A stretch of DNA of 64,000 bases from Vibrio salilacus. GTDB lineage: Bacteria > Pseudomonadota > Gammaproteobacteria > Enterobacterales > Vibrionaceae. This document shows, one piece after another, positions 18,293 to 27,052 of the stretch; positions within the stretch are counted from its first letter, which is position 1; the number at the start of each line of letters is the position of its first letter. The notes beneath the pieces are model-generated. The model saw only the letters and a list, made by a program, of their open reading frames with translations, was not told where the DNA came from and did no database searches. The translations under genes and the position numbers were made by a program. The stretch covers positions 272,648 through 336,647 of the forward strand of contig NZ_NIVQ01000001.1 of NCBI RefSeq assembly GCF_002811245.1. Direction: 5' to 3'.

Positions 18293-19729
18293 CTATTTGG
18301 TTGGGTAAGTTTTGTAACGTACACCCATCATCTGTTCCATACAGTGGACCACCTGACAGCTATAGCCAAATTCATTATCGTACCAGATGTATAAAACGCA
18401 GCGGTTGTCTTGCGCGATGGTCGCGGCGCCGTCAACCACACCAGCAAAGCGCGATCCGACTAAGTCGGTTGACACCACTTCTGTCGATTCGGTGTAGTCT
18501 ATTTGAGCAGACAGCTCAGACGTTAGCGCCATTTCTCTGAGGTAAGTATTAAGCGCTTCTTTATCAGTGCCTTTCTCAAGGTTGAGGTTGGCAATGGCCA
18601 TAGAAACGTTAGGCGTTGGAACTCGAATCGCATTACCCGTGAGTTTACCTGCAAGTTCAGGCAGCGCTTTCGCGACTGCTTTTGCTGCGCCAGTCTCGGT
18701 TAACACCATGTTTAACGATGCACTACGACCACGACGTTCACCTGAGTGGAAGTTATCAATCAGGTTTTGGTCGTTGGTGAATGAGTGCACGGTTTCTATG
18801 TGGCCAGACACTACGCCAAACTCATCGTTAATCGCTTTAAGGATTGGGGTAATTGCGTTGGTCGTGCAGCTTGCCGCAGAGATAATGGTATCTTGAGGTT
18901 CAATAACCGCTTCGTTGACGCCAAAGACCACGTTCTTGATCTCGCCTTTACCAGGAGCGGTGAGCAGCACTTTCTTCGCGCCTTGACACAATAAATGCTG
19001 ACTTAGGCCTTCTGCATCGCGCCATACACCGGTGTTATCAACCACAAGTGCATTGTTGATACCAAAGCGAGTATAATTCACTTCTTCAGGTTTGTTGGCG
19101 TAAATAAACTGAATGTAGTTGCCGTTGGCGATGATGGCTTTACGCTCTTCATCGACCACAATACTGCCGTTAAATTGTCCGTGAACCGAGTCACGACGAA
19201 GTAGGCTAGCACGTTTTTCTAAATCGCCTTTTTTTCCGCCTCGAACTACCACTGCACGCAAACGCAGCGGGTAACCCGGACCTGACTTTTCAACCAGTAA
19301 ACGAGTCAGCAGGCGGCCAATGCGACCGAAGCCATACAGCACAACATCACGAGGCTCAGTGACGGTTTCGCCGTTCATTGCTCCGATTAAAGCGGTATGC
19401 AAAAAGTCTTTTACGCCGTGTTCGTCATCGCGACCTTGCCAAAATTGATGCGCGAGTTGGCCAACGTCAATACGACATGGAGAGAGCTCCATTTCGGCTA
19501 GGGCTTTAATCAGAGGTAGGGTTTGCTGAGGCGTTAGCGCGGTGCCAGTATAGCGGCGGGCTAAGCGATGCGTTTTAATGATGTCAATTGTCGCCGCGTT
19601 AACTAGAGTTTTACCAAAAAGTAGAACTTCAACGCCCTTATGGCGATAAAGCTGGCTAAGAAGTGGAGAGATAGTTTCCGCAATCGTTTGGCTGACTTGC
19701 CAATCTAGGAGATGTTTCTCTGGGCTCAT
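18293..19729 (-). CDS. Glyceraldehyde-3-phosphate dehydrogenase homologue with N-terminal extension
   Basis: 478 residues. Residues 127-478 are a full phosphorylating GAPDH: NAD-binding GFGRIGR (133-139), catalytic Cys288 in SAASCTTNAITP, the His315 partner in TVHSFTNDQ, and the C-terminal WYDNEFGYSCQVVHCMEQM. The first 125 residues are an extra, mostly helical domain (MSPEKHLLDWQVSQTIAETI to GAMNGETVTEPRD) not found in the usual 330-residue enzyme. The active site looks intact, so dehydrogenase activity is expected; coenzyme choice and the role of the extra domain are unknown. It is alone, with its own terminator. Confidence 0.88.
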   Translation of the reverse strand: MSPEKHLLDWQVSQTIAETISPLLSQLYRHKGVEVLLFGKTLVNAATIDIIKTHRLARRYTGTALTPQQTLPLIKALAEMELSPCRIDVGQLAHQFWQGRDDEHGVKDFLHTALIGAMNGETVTEPRDVVLYGFGRIGRLLTRLLVEKSGPGYPLRLRAVVVRGGKKGDLEKRASLLRRDSVHGQFNGSIVVDEERKAIIANGNYIQFIYANKPEEVNYTRFGINNALVVDNTGVWRDAEGLSQHLLCQGAKKVLLTAPGKGEIKNVVFGVNEAVIEPQDTIISAASCTTNAITPILKAINDEFGVVSGHIETVHSFTNDQNLIDNFHSGERRGRSASLNMVLTETGAAKAVAKALPELAGKLTGNAIRVPTPNVSMAIANLNLEKGTDKEALNTYLREMALTSELSAQIDYTESTEVVSTDLVGSRFAGVVDGAATIAQDNRCVLYIWYDNEFGYSCQVVHCMEQMMGVRYKTYPTK

Positions 19730-20351
19730 TGTATGTTAGACCTTTCGCGTTTTGGGGGACTGACTCTACTTTGCATTTGTAGGGGTGCTGGTAGAGGGAA
19801 TAAAACTTGTGTTAATTTTGTAGTTTTTATGCGGCAGGATTGTAATGCCTAACATCTTATTCTGCTAGAAAAATTAATGTTCATATCTTATGCTGTTAAA
19901 TAGGTTGATAGTGGCGATTGATACTGTAAATTTACGCCTGTTTATACTATTGACATTTTTTGATTAGAAGACTTAATTTTCGACTAAAAATACTTGAAGC
20001 ACATTAATTATGTAATAGTTTGCCATATTTAAAGGTAGTAAGGCGATATTGATCACGTATTCTACTCAATTAGTGAATAAGAAAGCGCAATATTGAGTTC
20101 GACTTTACAACAATAGTGAAAGAGGCAGTTGAAAGGCCATGTAACGTTGATAGCAGACAAAAATTTCCGCCTTTAATGGTCAGTTTTTCCAATTAGTAGC
20201 GCAAAAACTTGCCAATGGCGCAAACGATGCGCTCAAGTAGAGGGATATGGTGACACAATGCGATTAAAGGAGTGATTAAGGCGTATCAAATAGCGCTGCG
20301 CAACAACGGATGGTCGTTTGGCGCGCAGCGGCAGTGACGCACTCGCTGGTA
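19730..20351. other. AT-rich intergenic region, no gene seen
   Basis: About 620 bases between the GAPDH-like gene (transcribed leftward from 19729) and the end of the deaminase gene. It must hold the GAPDH-like promoter. A strong G+C-rich hairpin sits at 20294-20330 (CGCTGCGC / GCGCAGCG). No open frame of coding quality and no RNA family was recognised. Confidence 0.5.
20294..20330. repeat. G+C-rich inverted repeat after the deaminase gene
   Basis: CGCTGCGC at 20294-20301 pairs with GCGCAGCG at 20323-20330, and inner AAC / GTT bases extend the pairing. No T run follows on either strand, so it looks like a transcript-protecting hairpin for the deaminase mRNA rather than a classical terminator. 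Confidence 0.45.
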
Positions 20352-20795
20352 TTAACTAATATCGGCGAGAGGCAGCCAGTTTACTTTGACCCCGGCTTGA
20401 AGGAACATTTCTTGACTGACTTTGATTTTATCTCCCCAGCGAGACAAAAAATCCGATGTTTGTTCAGGGCAGTGCACTGCGGATATACCGGTTTGAATAA
20501 TTTTTGCTGCGCAGTTTGGGCAGGGAAAGTGGGTCACCCAAATTTCGCAGCCATCTAAATCCCTTTTTGCAAAAAGTATGGCGTTCTCTTCGGCATGTAG
20601 GGTTTTGAGGTATTTCATTTCACGATCGTCAGTCATTGCGCTATCTGAAATGCCGTGCGGATAGCCGTTAAAGCCGACAGAGACAATGCGGTTTTGCTTA
20701 GTAATGACGGCGCCAACTTGAGTGGAGGGATCTTTACTCCAAGAGCCAACAAGTTCTGCCATTTGGTAAAAGCGTTGCGCCCATTTAGAAATCAT
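20352..20795 (-). CDS. Deoxycytidylate (dCMP)-type deaminase
   Basis: 147-residue zinc-dependent cytidine/deoxycytidylate deaminase family member. The zinc ligands and catalytic Glu are visible as HAEEN and PCPNCAAKI; the N-terminal STQVGAVI and NGYPHGISD segments match dCMP/ComEB-type enzymes. Expected reaction: dCMP to dUMP, feeding thymidylate synthesis. It is a single gene on the minus strand, with csrB starting 375 bases upstream of it in the opposite direction. Confidence 0.87.
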   Translation of the reverse strand: MISKWAQRFYQMAELVGSWSKDPSTQVGAVITKQNRIVSVGFNGYPHGISDSAMTDDREMKYLKTLHAEENAILFAKRDLDGCEIWVTHFPCPNCAAKIIQTGISAVHCPEQTSDFLSRWGDKIKVSQEMFLQAGVKVNWLPLADIS

Positions 20796-20993
20796 TCAAT
20801 CTTCCTTTACGAGGTAGGGTAATAAGCCGTGTAATGTGGATGCGTTCATAATATCCTAATTTCTGAATCGATAGTCCAGAAAAAACTCGCATATTGCGCA
20901 ACGGCGATTGACCGACTTGCGATGTCCAGTGTCCCTGATCACAATTCGCGTTGAACGGAAAATGACCGTTATTGAGATATTACCCTGCAGACT

Positions 20994-21011
20994 TGTAAGA
21001 GATCTCTTACG
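20994..21011. promoter_or_regulatory. VarA (GacA/UvrY) binding palindrome upstream of csrB
   Basis: TGTAAGAGATCTCTTACG, a perfect 16-bp palindrome in its core, matches the GacA/UvrY/VarA consensus TGTAAGNNATNNCTTACA found upstream of csrB-type RNAs. It lies about 160-175 bases before the predicted csrB start, the usual spacing. Confidence 0.85.
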
Positions 21012-21135
21012 GCGTCGTGAGCGATGTTAGAAAGCAAGCCAGGAAAATAGCTAGATATAAGTCATAACTATTTAATTTATATTGATTTTTGTGTTTTTTG
21101 GGCAATTTCCATGAAGTATTTTCTTGAAAATATGA

Positions 21136-21163
21136 TTGTGAAAGTGACTCAATCGAATAATCT
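21136..21163 (+). promoter_or_regulatory. Predicted csrB core promoter
   Basis: TTGTGA (21136-21141) and TAATCT (21158-21163), 16 bases apart, placed just before the GGA-rich transcript. Picked by eye; it predicts a start near 21170. Confidence 0.5.
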
Positions 21164-21170
21164 TAAGTGG

Positions 21171-21516
21171 TCAGCAAGGAGCAGACACGGAACAGGAAAG
21201 ACCCACGGAAAGGTCATCTTCAGGATGAAGATTCGATTATTCAGGATGAATAATTGGCATGGAAAGCGAAGGACATTGGCTGGACGCTAGTAACTAGGAT
21301 GGTTACACAAGGAAAGGCAATGGACACTTAACGGACTAAGGCAACCTCTATCAGGATGATAGAATCAGGGACACCGCTAGGAAGGCGATGATAAGGAAAG
21401 TGCTGAAGGATTCAGCCTACTATCAAGGAATAGATGCAGGGAGCACCTATTAGTAGCCGGATTGCTGCGAGTAAGAATAGGCCCCACTAGGCGAGAGTTT
21501 AGTGGGGTTTTCTTTT
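21171..21516 (+). ncRNA. csrB: CsrB-type regulatory RNA that sequesters CsrA
   Basis: About 345 bases containing 21 GGA triplets by hand count. Several are displayed in hairpin loops as CAGGATG (21221-21227 between TCTT and AAGA; 21242-21248 between ATTATT and AATAAT; 21352-21358 between TCTAT and ATAGA) or TAGGATG (21295-21301 between GTAAC and GTTAC). It ends in an intrinsic terminator (CCCCACT / AGTGGGG then TTTTCTTTT, 21482-21516). Such RNAs bind and titrate the CsrA repressor under VarS/VarA control. Vibrios usually carry several copies; which one this is (CsrB, C or D) cannot be told here. Confidence 0.93.
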
Positions 21517-21616
21517 GCGTGAAAGGTATGGTTACAAGAGGCGATATCAGCGTTAGTTTGCCTTTTTGCTACCTGCTACTTTTTTCTATCTGTTCTGTTA
21601 ACAACAAAATAATGGC

Positions 21617-21649
21617 AAAAAAAAGCCAACCTCAAGGAGTGAGATTGGC
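21617..21649 (-). terminator. Terminator downstream of mgtE
   Basis: Stem GCCAATCTCA / TGAGGTTGGC (as read on the minus strand, one wobble) followed by eight T residues. It lies 230 bases past the mgtE stop, leaving a long 3' UTR that also contains a GTGAAC / GTTCAC hairpin. Confidence 0.8.
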
Positions 21650-21878
21650 CGATATAGGTGTGAACAAAACCAGTTCACTAACAACGTCAGTTGGCTAGGT
21701 GACCCTCGGCTTATTAAGGGTCATTTAATATAGAGCAGTATATGTGCCAACTTTTATAGCGTTGTATTGCGTAGAATATCGCCTTTTTGGGCTCTAATTA
21801 ATCGACTTGGTTGCATATTGGAATTGCAAAATGCAAAAGCTAGCAAATATGCTAATAATGAGTTTGTCGTTATTCGGT

Positions 21879-23225
21879 CTATATCATGACCAAGCTTGCG
21901 GTACCCAAGAAGGCAAAAAAACCAACTACATCGGTGACCGTGGTTAAGATAACCGACCCTGCTAGCGCGGGATCAAGTTTAAGTTTATCAAGTACAATCG
22001 GAATCAACACACCAAACATGGCGGCGGTGATAATATTGACAATGATTGCCAGTGCGATGGTCGCGCCCAACACAGTGGATTGAAACCAGAGCCCTGCTAA
22101 TGCGCCGATGATCAGCGCCCAAAGAAGACCATTGATTGAGCCAATTCCTATCTCGTTTTTAAGCAGTGCCCAGCGGTTTCCTGTTGTGATCTGGTTGAGC
22201 GCCATAGCACGCACCATTAGAGTTAAGGTTTGGCTGCCTGCTATGCCGCCCATGGAGGCGACGATAGGCATCAGCACTGCCAGTGCCACCACCTGTGCAA
22301 TCACATCCTCAAATAGGCCAATCGTCACCGAGGCTAAAATGGCCGTCAGTAAGTTGATTCCAAGCCAAACGCCACGTTTTTGCGAGCTTTTTATGACCGG
22401 TGCAAACAGATCGTCCCCTTCATCCATACCGGTACCCGCCATCAGACGCGCTTCATAAATTTCACGTTGAGTGCCTAATGCAAAGTGCCAGTCGACTTCA
22501 CCGATCAGGGTTTGTTGCTCGTCGACCACAGGCATGGCAGACAGGGAGGAGTGTTCTAGTGATTCAATACTTTCAGCGAGGGTGAGCTTGGCATCTAAGG
22601 TCAGCACGTTCTCTATCGCTAGGCTACGTAAGCGATCATTCGGCTCCGCTCGCAGCAGGTCAATGTAGCTCACCAATCCACGAAACTGCTTACGTTTGTT
22701 GATTAGGTAGATCTGTTGCGGAGCATCATAGCTGTAACGCTCCATCAAGGCTTTGGCTTTTTCCACTGATATATTGAATGGCAGAGTAACCACTTTTCTC
22801 TCAGCCCAGCGCCCGAGTTCATCATCTTGGAATTGGTTGGCTTGATCGTAGAGCTCCAGCTCATCTTTCTCGATCAGATGCAGTGCTTCATTAATGATCT
22901 CTTCCGGCAGTGAGTCAGCCCATTCAATGAGCGATAAATTGTCTAGCTTTGCCAGCGTCAGTTTGAGCTCGGTATCGGACAGTTGGTCAATAATCGAGTG
23001 ACGTACTTCAGCACGCGCCTCAGTTAGAACTTCAATGTGCAGTTCAAGTGGAAGGCTGCGCCACAGCTTGACACGCTCTTCAATGGGAAAAGCTTCAAGT
23101 ATGAGCGCGACAGAACCTGGCTCTAAACCTTGTTCGATGGCGTCATTAAGGATTGTTGCTTGTTGCTCCTCATCAGCTTTGCCAATCTGTTCGATAAGCA
23201 GAGAGAGATCCTGAAACTGACTCAC
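21879..23225 (-). CDS. mgtE: Magnesium transporter MgtE
   Basis: 448 residues, standard for the family. An N-terminal helical MgtE domain (about 1-130) is followed by two CBS domains (about 135-255, including SAMPVVDEQQTLIGEV), which close the channel when magnesium binds. A C-terminal five-helix membrane domain carries the family signature ASMGGIAGSQTLTLMVRAMA and DPALAGSVILTTVTDVVGFF. It imports magnesium, possibly cobalt, across the inner membrane. It follows the AarF/UbiB-like kinase gene by 72 bases on the same strand. No magnesium riboswitch was recognised in that gap. Confidence 0.95.
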   Translation of the reverse strand: MSQFQDLSLLIEQIGKADEEQQATILNDAIEQGLEPGSVALILEAFPIEERVKLWRSLPLELHIEVLTEARAEVRHSIIDQLSDTELKLTLAKLDNLSLIEWADSLPEEIINEALHLIEKDELELYDQANQFQDDELGRWAERKVVTLPFNISVEKAKALMERYSYDAPQQIYLINKRKQFRGLVSYIDLLRAEPNDRLRSLAIENVLTLDAKLTLAESIESLEHSSLSAMPVVDEQQTLIGEVDWHFALGTQREIYEARLMAGTGMDEGDDLFAPVIKSSQKRGVWLGINLLTAILASVTIGLFEDVIAQVVALAVLMPIVASMGGIAGSQTLTLMVRAMALNQITTGNRWALLKNEIGIGSINGLLWALIIGALAGLWFQSTVLGATIALAIIVNIITAAMFGVLIPIVLDKLKLDPALAGSVILTTVTDVVGFFAFLGTASLVMI

Positions 23226-23297
23226 AGAGTACCTCGATGTAGAGATTTTTTATAAATTACCCTTCAAGTTACTCTAAAGTAGCAGAAAAACAATACT

Positions 23298-24620
23298 CTA
23301 TTGCTGCTCGATTTTAAGATATGGCATGACTAGGCGGCGAATGTTTACTTTTGCACCGATTCGCGCAGCCAATAGGTACATGCCGCCAATTTTGCGATGT
23401 AGGAAGAGGGCGTCGGCAGGCGGAGTATGCCAGTAGTCTTGTTCCATACTCAGTATGGTTCCTGCGTCACGAAGACGCTGTGCCAATCCACTGGCTTTGA
23501 AGTCATACTCTTCATCAACCAGCATCGGTTCGCACGCCATATGAACCAGTTCAAGAACCGCTTGACGCTGTTTGGGCAGAATACCCTGGCTAAAAAAGCC
23601 AATTTGCTCAAGAGCCTGGTTAAGCCCTTGTTTATCATTATGTATCACGCTGGTAAAGGCATTTTTGTACCCAGAGCTCAATCGCTCGCTATACTCACGA
23701 GTAGCGCCAAAATCGAGTAACCCGATTTGTTGACTCTGCTCTAAATAGAGGTAGTTGGCAAAATTGGGGTCTGTTTGCACTATCTTGAATTCAAACAGCT
23801 CCCTAAACAGCAATTCAAGCAAAGCGTTCATAACAAAGTCGCGGGTTTGTTGGTTGGTGTCTTCGATACTTTCGATGCTCTTGCCCTCGATAAAGCTCAT
23901 GGCAAGGACAGATTGCGAACTGCTGCTCGAGAACAGCTTAGGCACCACAAAGTGGCGGCTGCTCTTAAGCGCCTGTCGGTAACGCTGCATAAACATAGCT
24001 TCGCGTTGATAATCGGCTTCGTCATGGAGTTGCTTTTTTGCCTCTTCAAGTAAGCCCTTGTAGTCCACAGACTCTGGAATCAATCCGACGATCTTGAGTA
24101 GTGTTCCGACGTTATCGACATCACTATCGATGCTCTGACGAATCCCCGGATATTGCACTTTAACCGCCAGTTTTTCTCCATCATCACTGTAGGCTTGATG
24201 AACCTGACCAATAGACGCGCTGGCAATCGGCTTGAAATTAAACGCGAGAAACTCATTTTTCCACTCTGGCCCTAAAGCATTGACCAAGACTTGATTAAGC
24301 TGTTTGGACGGCATAGGATCTGCGCTGGAGCGCAGTCGAGCCAAAATGTCCGCCAACTCAGGCTCTAAGATATCGCCGGCATCCATTGACAACATTTGTC
24401 CAAGTTTCATTGCTGCGCCGCGTAGGTGAGCGAGTTGGTCGGTTAGGCGTGATACATTTTGCGGTGTTAGAAGAAGATCACGCGCCTTAGGCTTCTTGCC
24501 TTGTGCCAGTTGTTTGCTTCCTTCGCTGATCACATTGCCTGCGACACGGGTGGCGAGTGAGGCAAATTTGCCCAATCTCGACAGTCTGTGTGTGGGTAAG
24601 CTGCGCTCTTTGGTTGACAT
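23298..24620 (-). CDS. AarF/UbiB (ABC1) family atypical kinase
   Basis: 440 residues. Family hallmarks: the KxGQ motif in MKLGQMLSMD, the alanine-rich nucleotide loop FKPIASASIGQVHQA, AVKVQYPG with the conserved lysine, the catalytic-loop-like DPNFANYLY, and the metal-binding DFGATREYSERL. Members are unusual ATPases/kinases that support quinone biosynthesis or lipid handling. This is not the ubiquinone operon ubiB (no ubiE/ubiJ neighbours and no C-terminal membrane helices), so its specific role is unknown. Probably co-transcribed with mgtE. Confidence 0.85.
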   Translation of the reverse strand: MSTKERSLPTHRLSRLGKFASLATRVAGNVISEGSKQLAQGKKPKARDLLLTPQNVSRLTDQLAHLRGAAMKLGQMLSMDAGDILEPELADILARLRSSADPMPSKQLNQVLVNALGPEWKNEFLAFNFKPIASASIGQVHQAYSDDGEKLAVKVQYPGIRQSIDSDVDNVGTLLKIVGLIPESVDYKGLLEEAKKQLHDEADYQREAMFMQRYRQALKSSRHFVVPKLFSSSSSQSVLAMSFIEGKSIESIEDTNQQTRDFVMNALLELLFRELFEFKIVQTDPNFANYLYLEQSQQIGLLDFGATREYSERLSSGYKNAFTSVIHNDKQGLNQALEQIGFFSQGILPKQRQAVLELVHMACEPMLVDEEYDFKASGLAQRLRDAGTILSMEQDYWHTPPADALFLHRKIGGMYLLAARIGAKVNIRRLVMPYLKIEQQ

Positions 24621-24814
24621 AAATACTCTCCTTATTCACTGATTTAGTATACGAAAAAGCCATCGGTTTGATATCAACCCAAGAATAAAAAAGCGCCATC
24701 ATCACGGGGCCATAGCCAGATAGGTGTTAGTCTATTGATTAAACCGTCGTTTGCTTGCTGAAAGCTTTAAATCATGCTGTTATTAATAGGTATGTAAACA
24801 CTCAAGGAAACGCT

Positions 24815-25573
24815 ATGTGCCGTTGGTTGGCCTATCAAGGCAGCCCGATTTATCTCGACCAATTAGTCTATGAGCCAGAACACTCGCTGGTGCATCAAAG
24901 TCTTGATGCGCGCAAAGCGGTTACTCGGGTTAACGCGGATGGTTTTGGCCTTGGTTGGTATACCGATCGTACAACGCCCGGGCAGTTTCATGACGTGTTG
25001 CCTGCTTGGGGGGATGAGAACCTGCGCTCTCTGACTCACCATATTTGTTCACACCGTTTTATGGTGCATGTGCGCTCTTCAACGGGCACTCAAGTCTCGC
25101 GCTCAAACTGTCACCCATTTATTATCGATAACTGGATGTTTCTTCACAACGGTCAAATCGGTGGTTTTGATCAGTTACGCTATCTGCTTGAACGTCAATT
25201 ATGCGAAGTGCAATTTTTACAACGTAAAGGCACCACAGACAGTGAATTGATTTTTATGTTGATGTTACAAAATGGCTTACGTGATAATCCGATCAAGGCG
25301 ATACGTACCACTTTGCGAGATATTGTCCAGTTGATGGAAACTCAAGCTATTGAGGATCCGCTCAAAGCGTCAATCTGTATCTCAGACGGAACACAGTTCT
25401 GGGTGATTCGTTACAGCTCTAGTGGTGATGCGCCAACCGTGTTTATCAAACAACGTGGCTCAGACATTGTGCTTGCGTCTGAGCCATTAGAGCCCGGAGG
25501 AGAGTGGCGAAAGATTGATGCGCAGACCATTGTTACGATTTGTGGTGACAAGGTCGTCAGTATCGCTGTTTAG
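24815..25573 (+). CDS. Class II glutamine amidotransferase (YafJ/DUG3-like)
   Basis: 252 residues from the ATG at 24815, chosen because AAGGAAACGCT precedes it and because the second residue is then the catalytic Cys (MCRWLAYQG), exposed after Met removal. Other motifs: NADGFGLGWY, the ammonia-site HVRSSTGT and NCHPF, and LHNGQIGGF, typical of Ntn-type GATase II. No synthase domain is fused, as in YafJ and the fungal DUG3 involved in gamma-glutamyl peptide breakdown. The physiological substrate is unknown. A single gene next to the decayed exporter locus. Confidence 0.88.
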   Translation: MCRWLAYQGSPIYLDQLVYEPEHSLVHQSLDARKAVTRVNADGFGLGWYTDRTTPGQFHDVLPAWGDENLRSLTHHICSHRFMVHVRSSTGTQVSRSNCHPFIIDNWMFLHNGQIGGFDQLRYLLERQLCEVQFLQRKGTTDSELIFMLMLQNGLRDNPIKAIRTTLRDIVQLMETQAIEDPLKASICISDGTQFWVIRYSSSGDAPTVFIKQRGSDIVLASEPLEPGGEWRKIDAQTIVTICGDKVVSIAV

Positions 25574-25800
25574 CTCTGCTTGGTTTGTAGTCGCGCGCTT
25601 GAGCTCACAGCATCCGTGACAGGCTTTGAGTATAGAGGTTGACGCTGGCAAAGCAGACAGTAAACCCAATCACGCTGATCAGTGCTTTAAATTGAGCGCC
25701 AAACCGCTGTTCAGGGATCCAAGGGATTGAGGTACTATCTAAAGCAGCACTGTCATAAGCGCCCACTTTTAGGATGATGACCGAGCAAACCCTACTTGGC
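25574..25800 (-). pseudogene. Remnant of a YjeH-type amino-acid exporter gene
   Basis: On the minus strand, a stretch from about 25800 down to 25608 encodes a membrane segment like the middle of E. coli YjeH (APC-family exporter of methionine and branched-chain amino acids): IILKVGAYDS, then IPEQRFGAQFKALISVIGF and CFASVNLYTQSLSRML, matching YjeH VVLHFDAYGE and CFASLNIYIQSFARLVW. A TGA at 25605-25607 stands where the family has Trp, and the frame continues beyond it (AQARDYKPSR) until the neighbouring amidotransferase gene. Both ends of a normal 400-residue gene are missing. Alignment was done by eye from memory. Confidence 0.6.
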
Positions 25801-25842
25801 ATTAACATTTGATATGTCGAGTTCGACGCATTGCTGTGAGAC

Positions 25843-26010
25843 TTATACAGGGCGCATCGACCAAATTGATAGCGTGAAGTGGTAGTGGCGACACCGATAT
25901 TATACGTCGAAGTTGCAAGCATGGCGCGTTTGAATGCGATTCGTGATGATTTACAACAAATCCCTGAACTGCGCCATTTAATGACCCACACGGTCTTGAC
26001 GGAATTATTT
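25843..26010 (+). pseudogene. Remnant of an Lrp/AsnC-family regulator (ligand-binding domain)
   Basis: On the plus strand, one frame reads ETYTGRIDQIDSV and, after a frame change near 25875, another reads VVVATPILYVEVASMARLNA then IRDDLQQIPELRHLM and THTVLTELF to a stop at 26008-26010. The pattern (GR-D, VEV, IP-L, T-T-VL) is that of the C-terminal RAM domain of Lrp/AsnC regulators. The DNA-binding half is absent and the frame is broken, so this is a decayed gene. It runs opposite to the exporter remnant, as expected for a regulator divergent from its exporter. Confidence 0.45.
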
Positions 26011-26022
26011 ATACCTTAAATC

Positions 26023-26943
26023 ATGCTCAATAATATTAATCTCAATTTACTGCGTTCACTGCATGTGTTGTTAGAAGAGTGCCATGTAAGCCATGCGGCG
26101 CAACGGCTCAATTTAACTCAGTCAGCGGTGAGTCGTCAGCTTGCGCAGTTACGTGAATTGTGCGCAGACCCTCTGTTAGTCCGCAGTGGTAACCAGTTGG
26201 TCCCAACCCCGCGAGCGCTGGAAATGCAGCACAAACTGCGTGTGCTGCTAGAACAATTTGAGCAGCTTCTCGCTGATACCTCATTTGAACCGGCGTTATG
26301 GCAGCAAGAGTATGTTATTTCATCGAGTGACTATGTTGCGCAATATATCCTGCCAGATCTGGTTGCGGTTATGGTTGAGCAAGCGCCGCAAGTGAATATT
26401 GCTTATCGGCTTTGGCAGCCAGACTTTCTTGCTTCGTTTGAACAAACGGGTATTCACCTTGCGTCAACCATGCTGGCGCAGCCTCCAGAGTCGTTGAGTA
26501 ATGTCCAAATTGGTCAAGATAGCTCGGTTTGTTTGATGCGTACAGGGCATCCACTTGATAGTGATGAAGCGCTAAGTTGCCGACGTTTGACGGCCTTTTC
26601 TCACCTTAAAGTGACGGGCGGCGGCGATAAAGACAGCAACGCCGACATAGGGTTAAAACATGCGGGCTATCAGCGCCGGATCGCACTTAAAGTACCGTTT
26701 TTCTCTGCTGCGGTGAATGCTTTGATCAGTAGTGATTATCTAATGATAGTCCCCGAGCATATTGCCCGTAATCTGGCGAGAAATCACCCACTCACCTATC
26801 GAGAGTTGCCTTTTTCCAGCGAACCACATTGTTACTGGTTGATGTGGCACCCTAAATACGATCAAGATAAAGCGCACCATTGGATGCGTGACAAGGTATT
26901 GGCTGCAATGCGCACCTCACCTTATTCAATTGGTATGACTTAA
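26023..26943 (+). CDS. LysR-family transcriptional regulator
   Basis: 306 residues. The N-terminal winged helix-turn-helix (NLLRSLHVLLEECHVSHAAQ then LNLTQSAVSRQLAQLRELC) is followed by a typical effector-binding domain. The same-strand LysE-type exporter begins 109 bases downstream, so the regulator may control it; LysR regulators are often divergent from their targets, so this is inference. It follows the decayed Lrp-type remnant by only about 12 bases. Confidence 0.92.
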   Translation: MLNNINLNLLRSLHVLLEECHVSHAAQRLNLTQSAVSRQLAQLRELCADPLLVRSGNQLVPTPRALEMQHKLRVLLEQFEQLLADTSFEPALWQQEYVISSSDYVAQYILPDLVAVMVEQAPQVNIAYRLWQPDFLASFEQTGIHLASTMLAQPPESLSNVQIGQDSSVCLMRTGHPLDSDEALSCRRLTAFSHLKVTGGGDKDSNADIGLKHAGYQRRIALKVPFFSAAVNALISSDYLMIVPEHIARNLARNHPLTYRELPFSSEPHCYWLMWHPKYDQDKAHHWMRDKVLAAMRTSPYSIGMT

Positions 26944-27052
26944 AATCATTACTTAAATGAGTAACTTTGATTTCAAGTCATTTTGCTAGTGGGTTATGTT
27001 GAAGTCACTGACTAACACATTACGCATCAAGATAATTTAAAGGATTGATCGC

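Noticed and set aside
21462..21698. 78-residue plus-strand frame across the csrB terminator
   Set aside because: It starts inside CsrB and runs through its terminator and the minus-strand mgtE terminator; not a plausible gene.
25605..25991. 128-residue minus-strand frame taken as one gene
   Set aside because: Only its C-terminal half resembles a protein family (YjeH-type exporter); the N-terminal half is antisense to the Lrp-like remnant. Treated as a pseudogene fragment.
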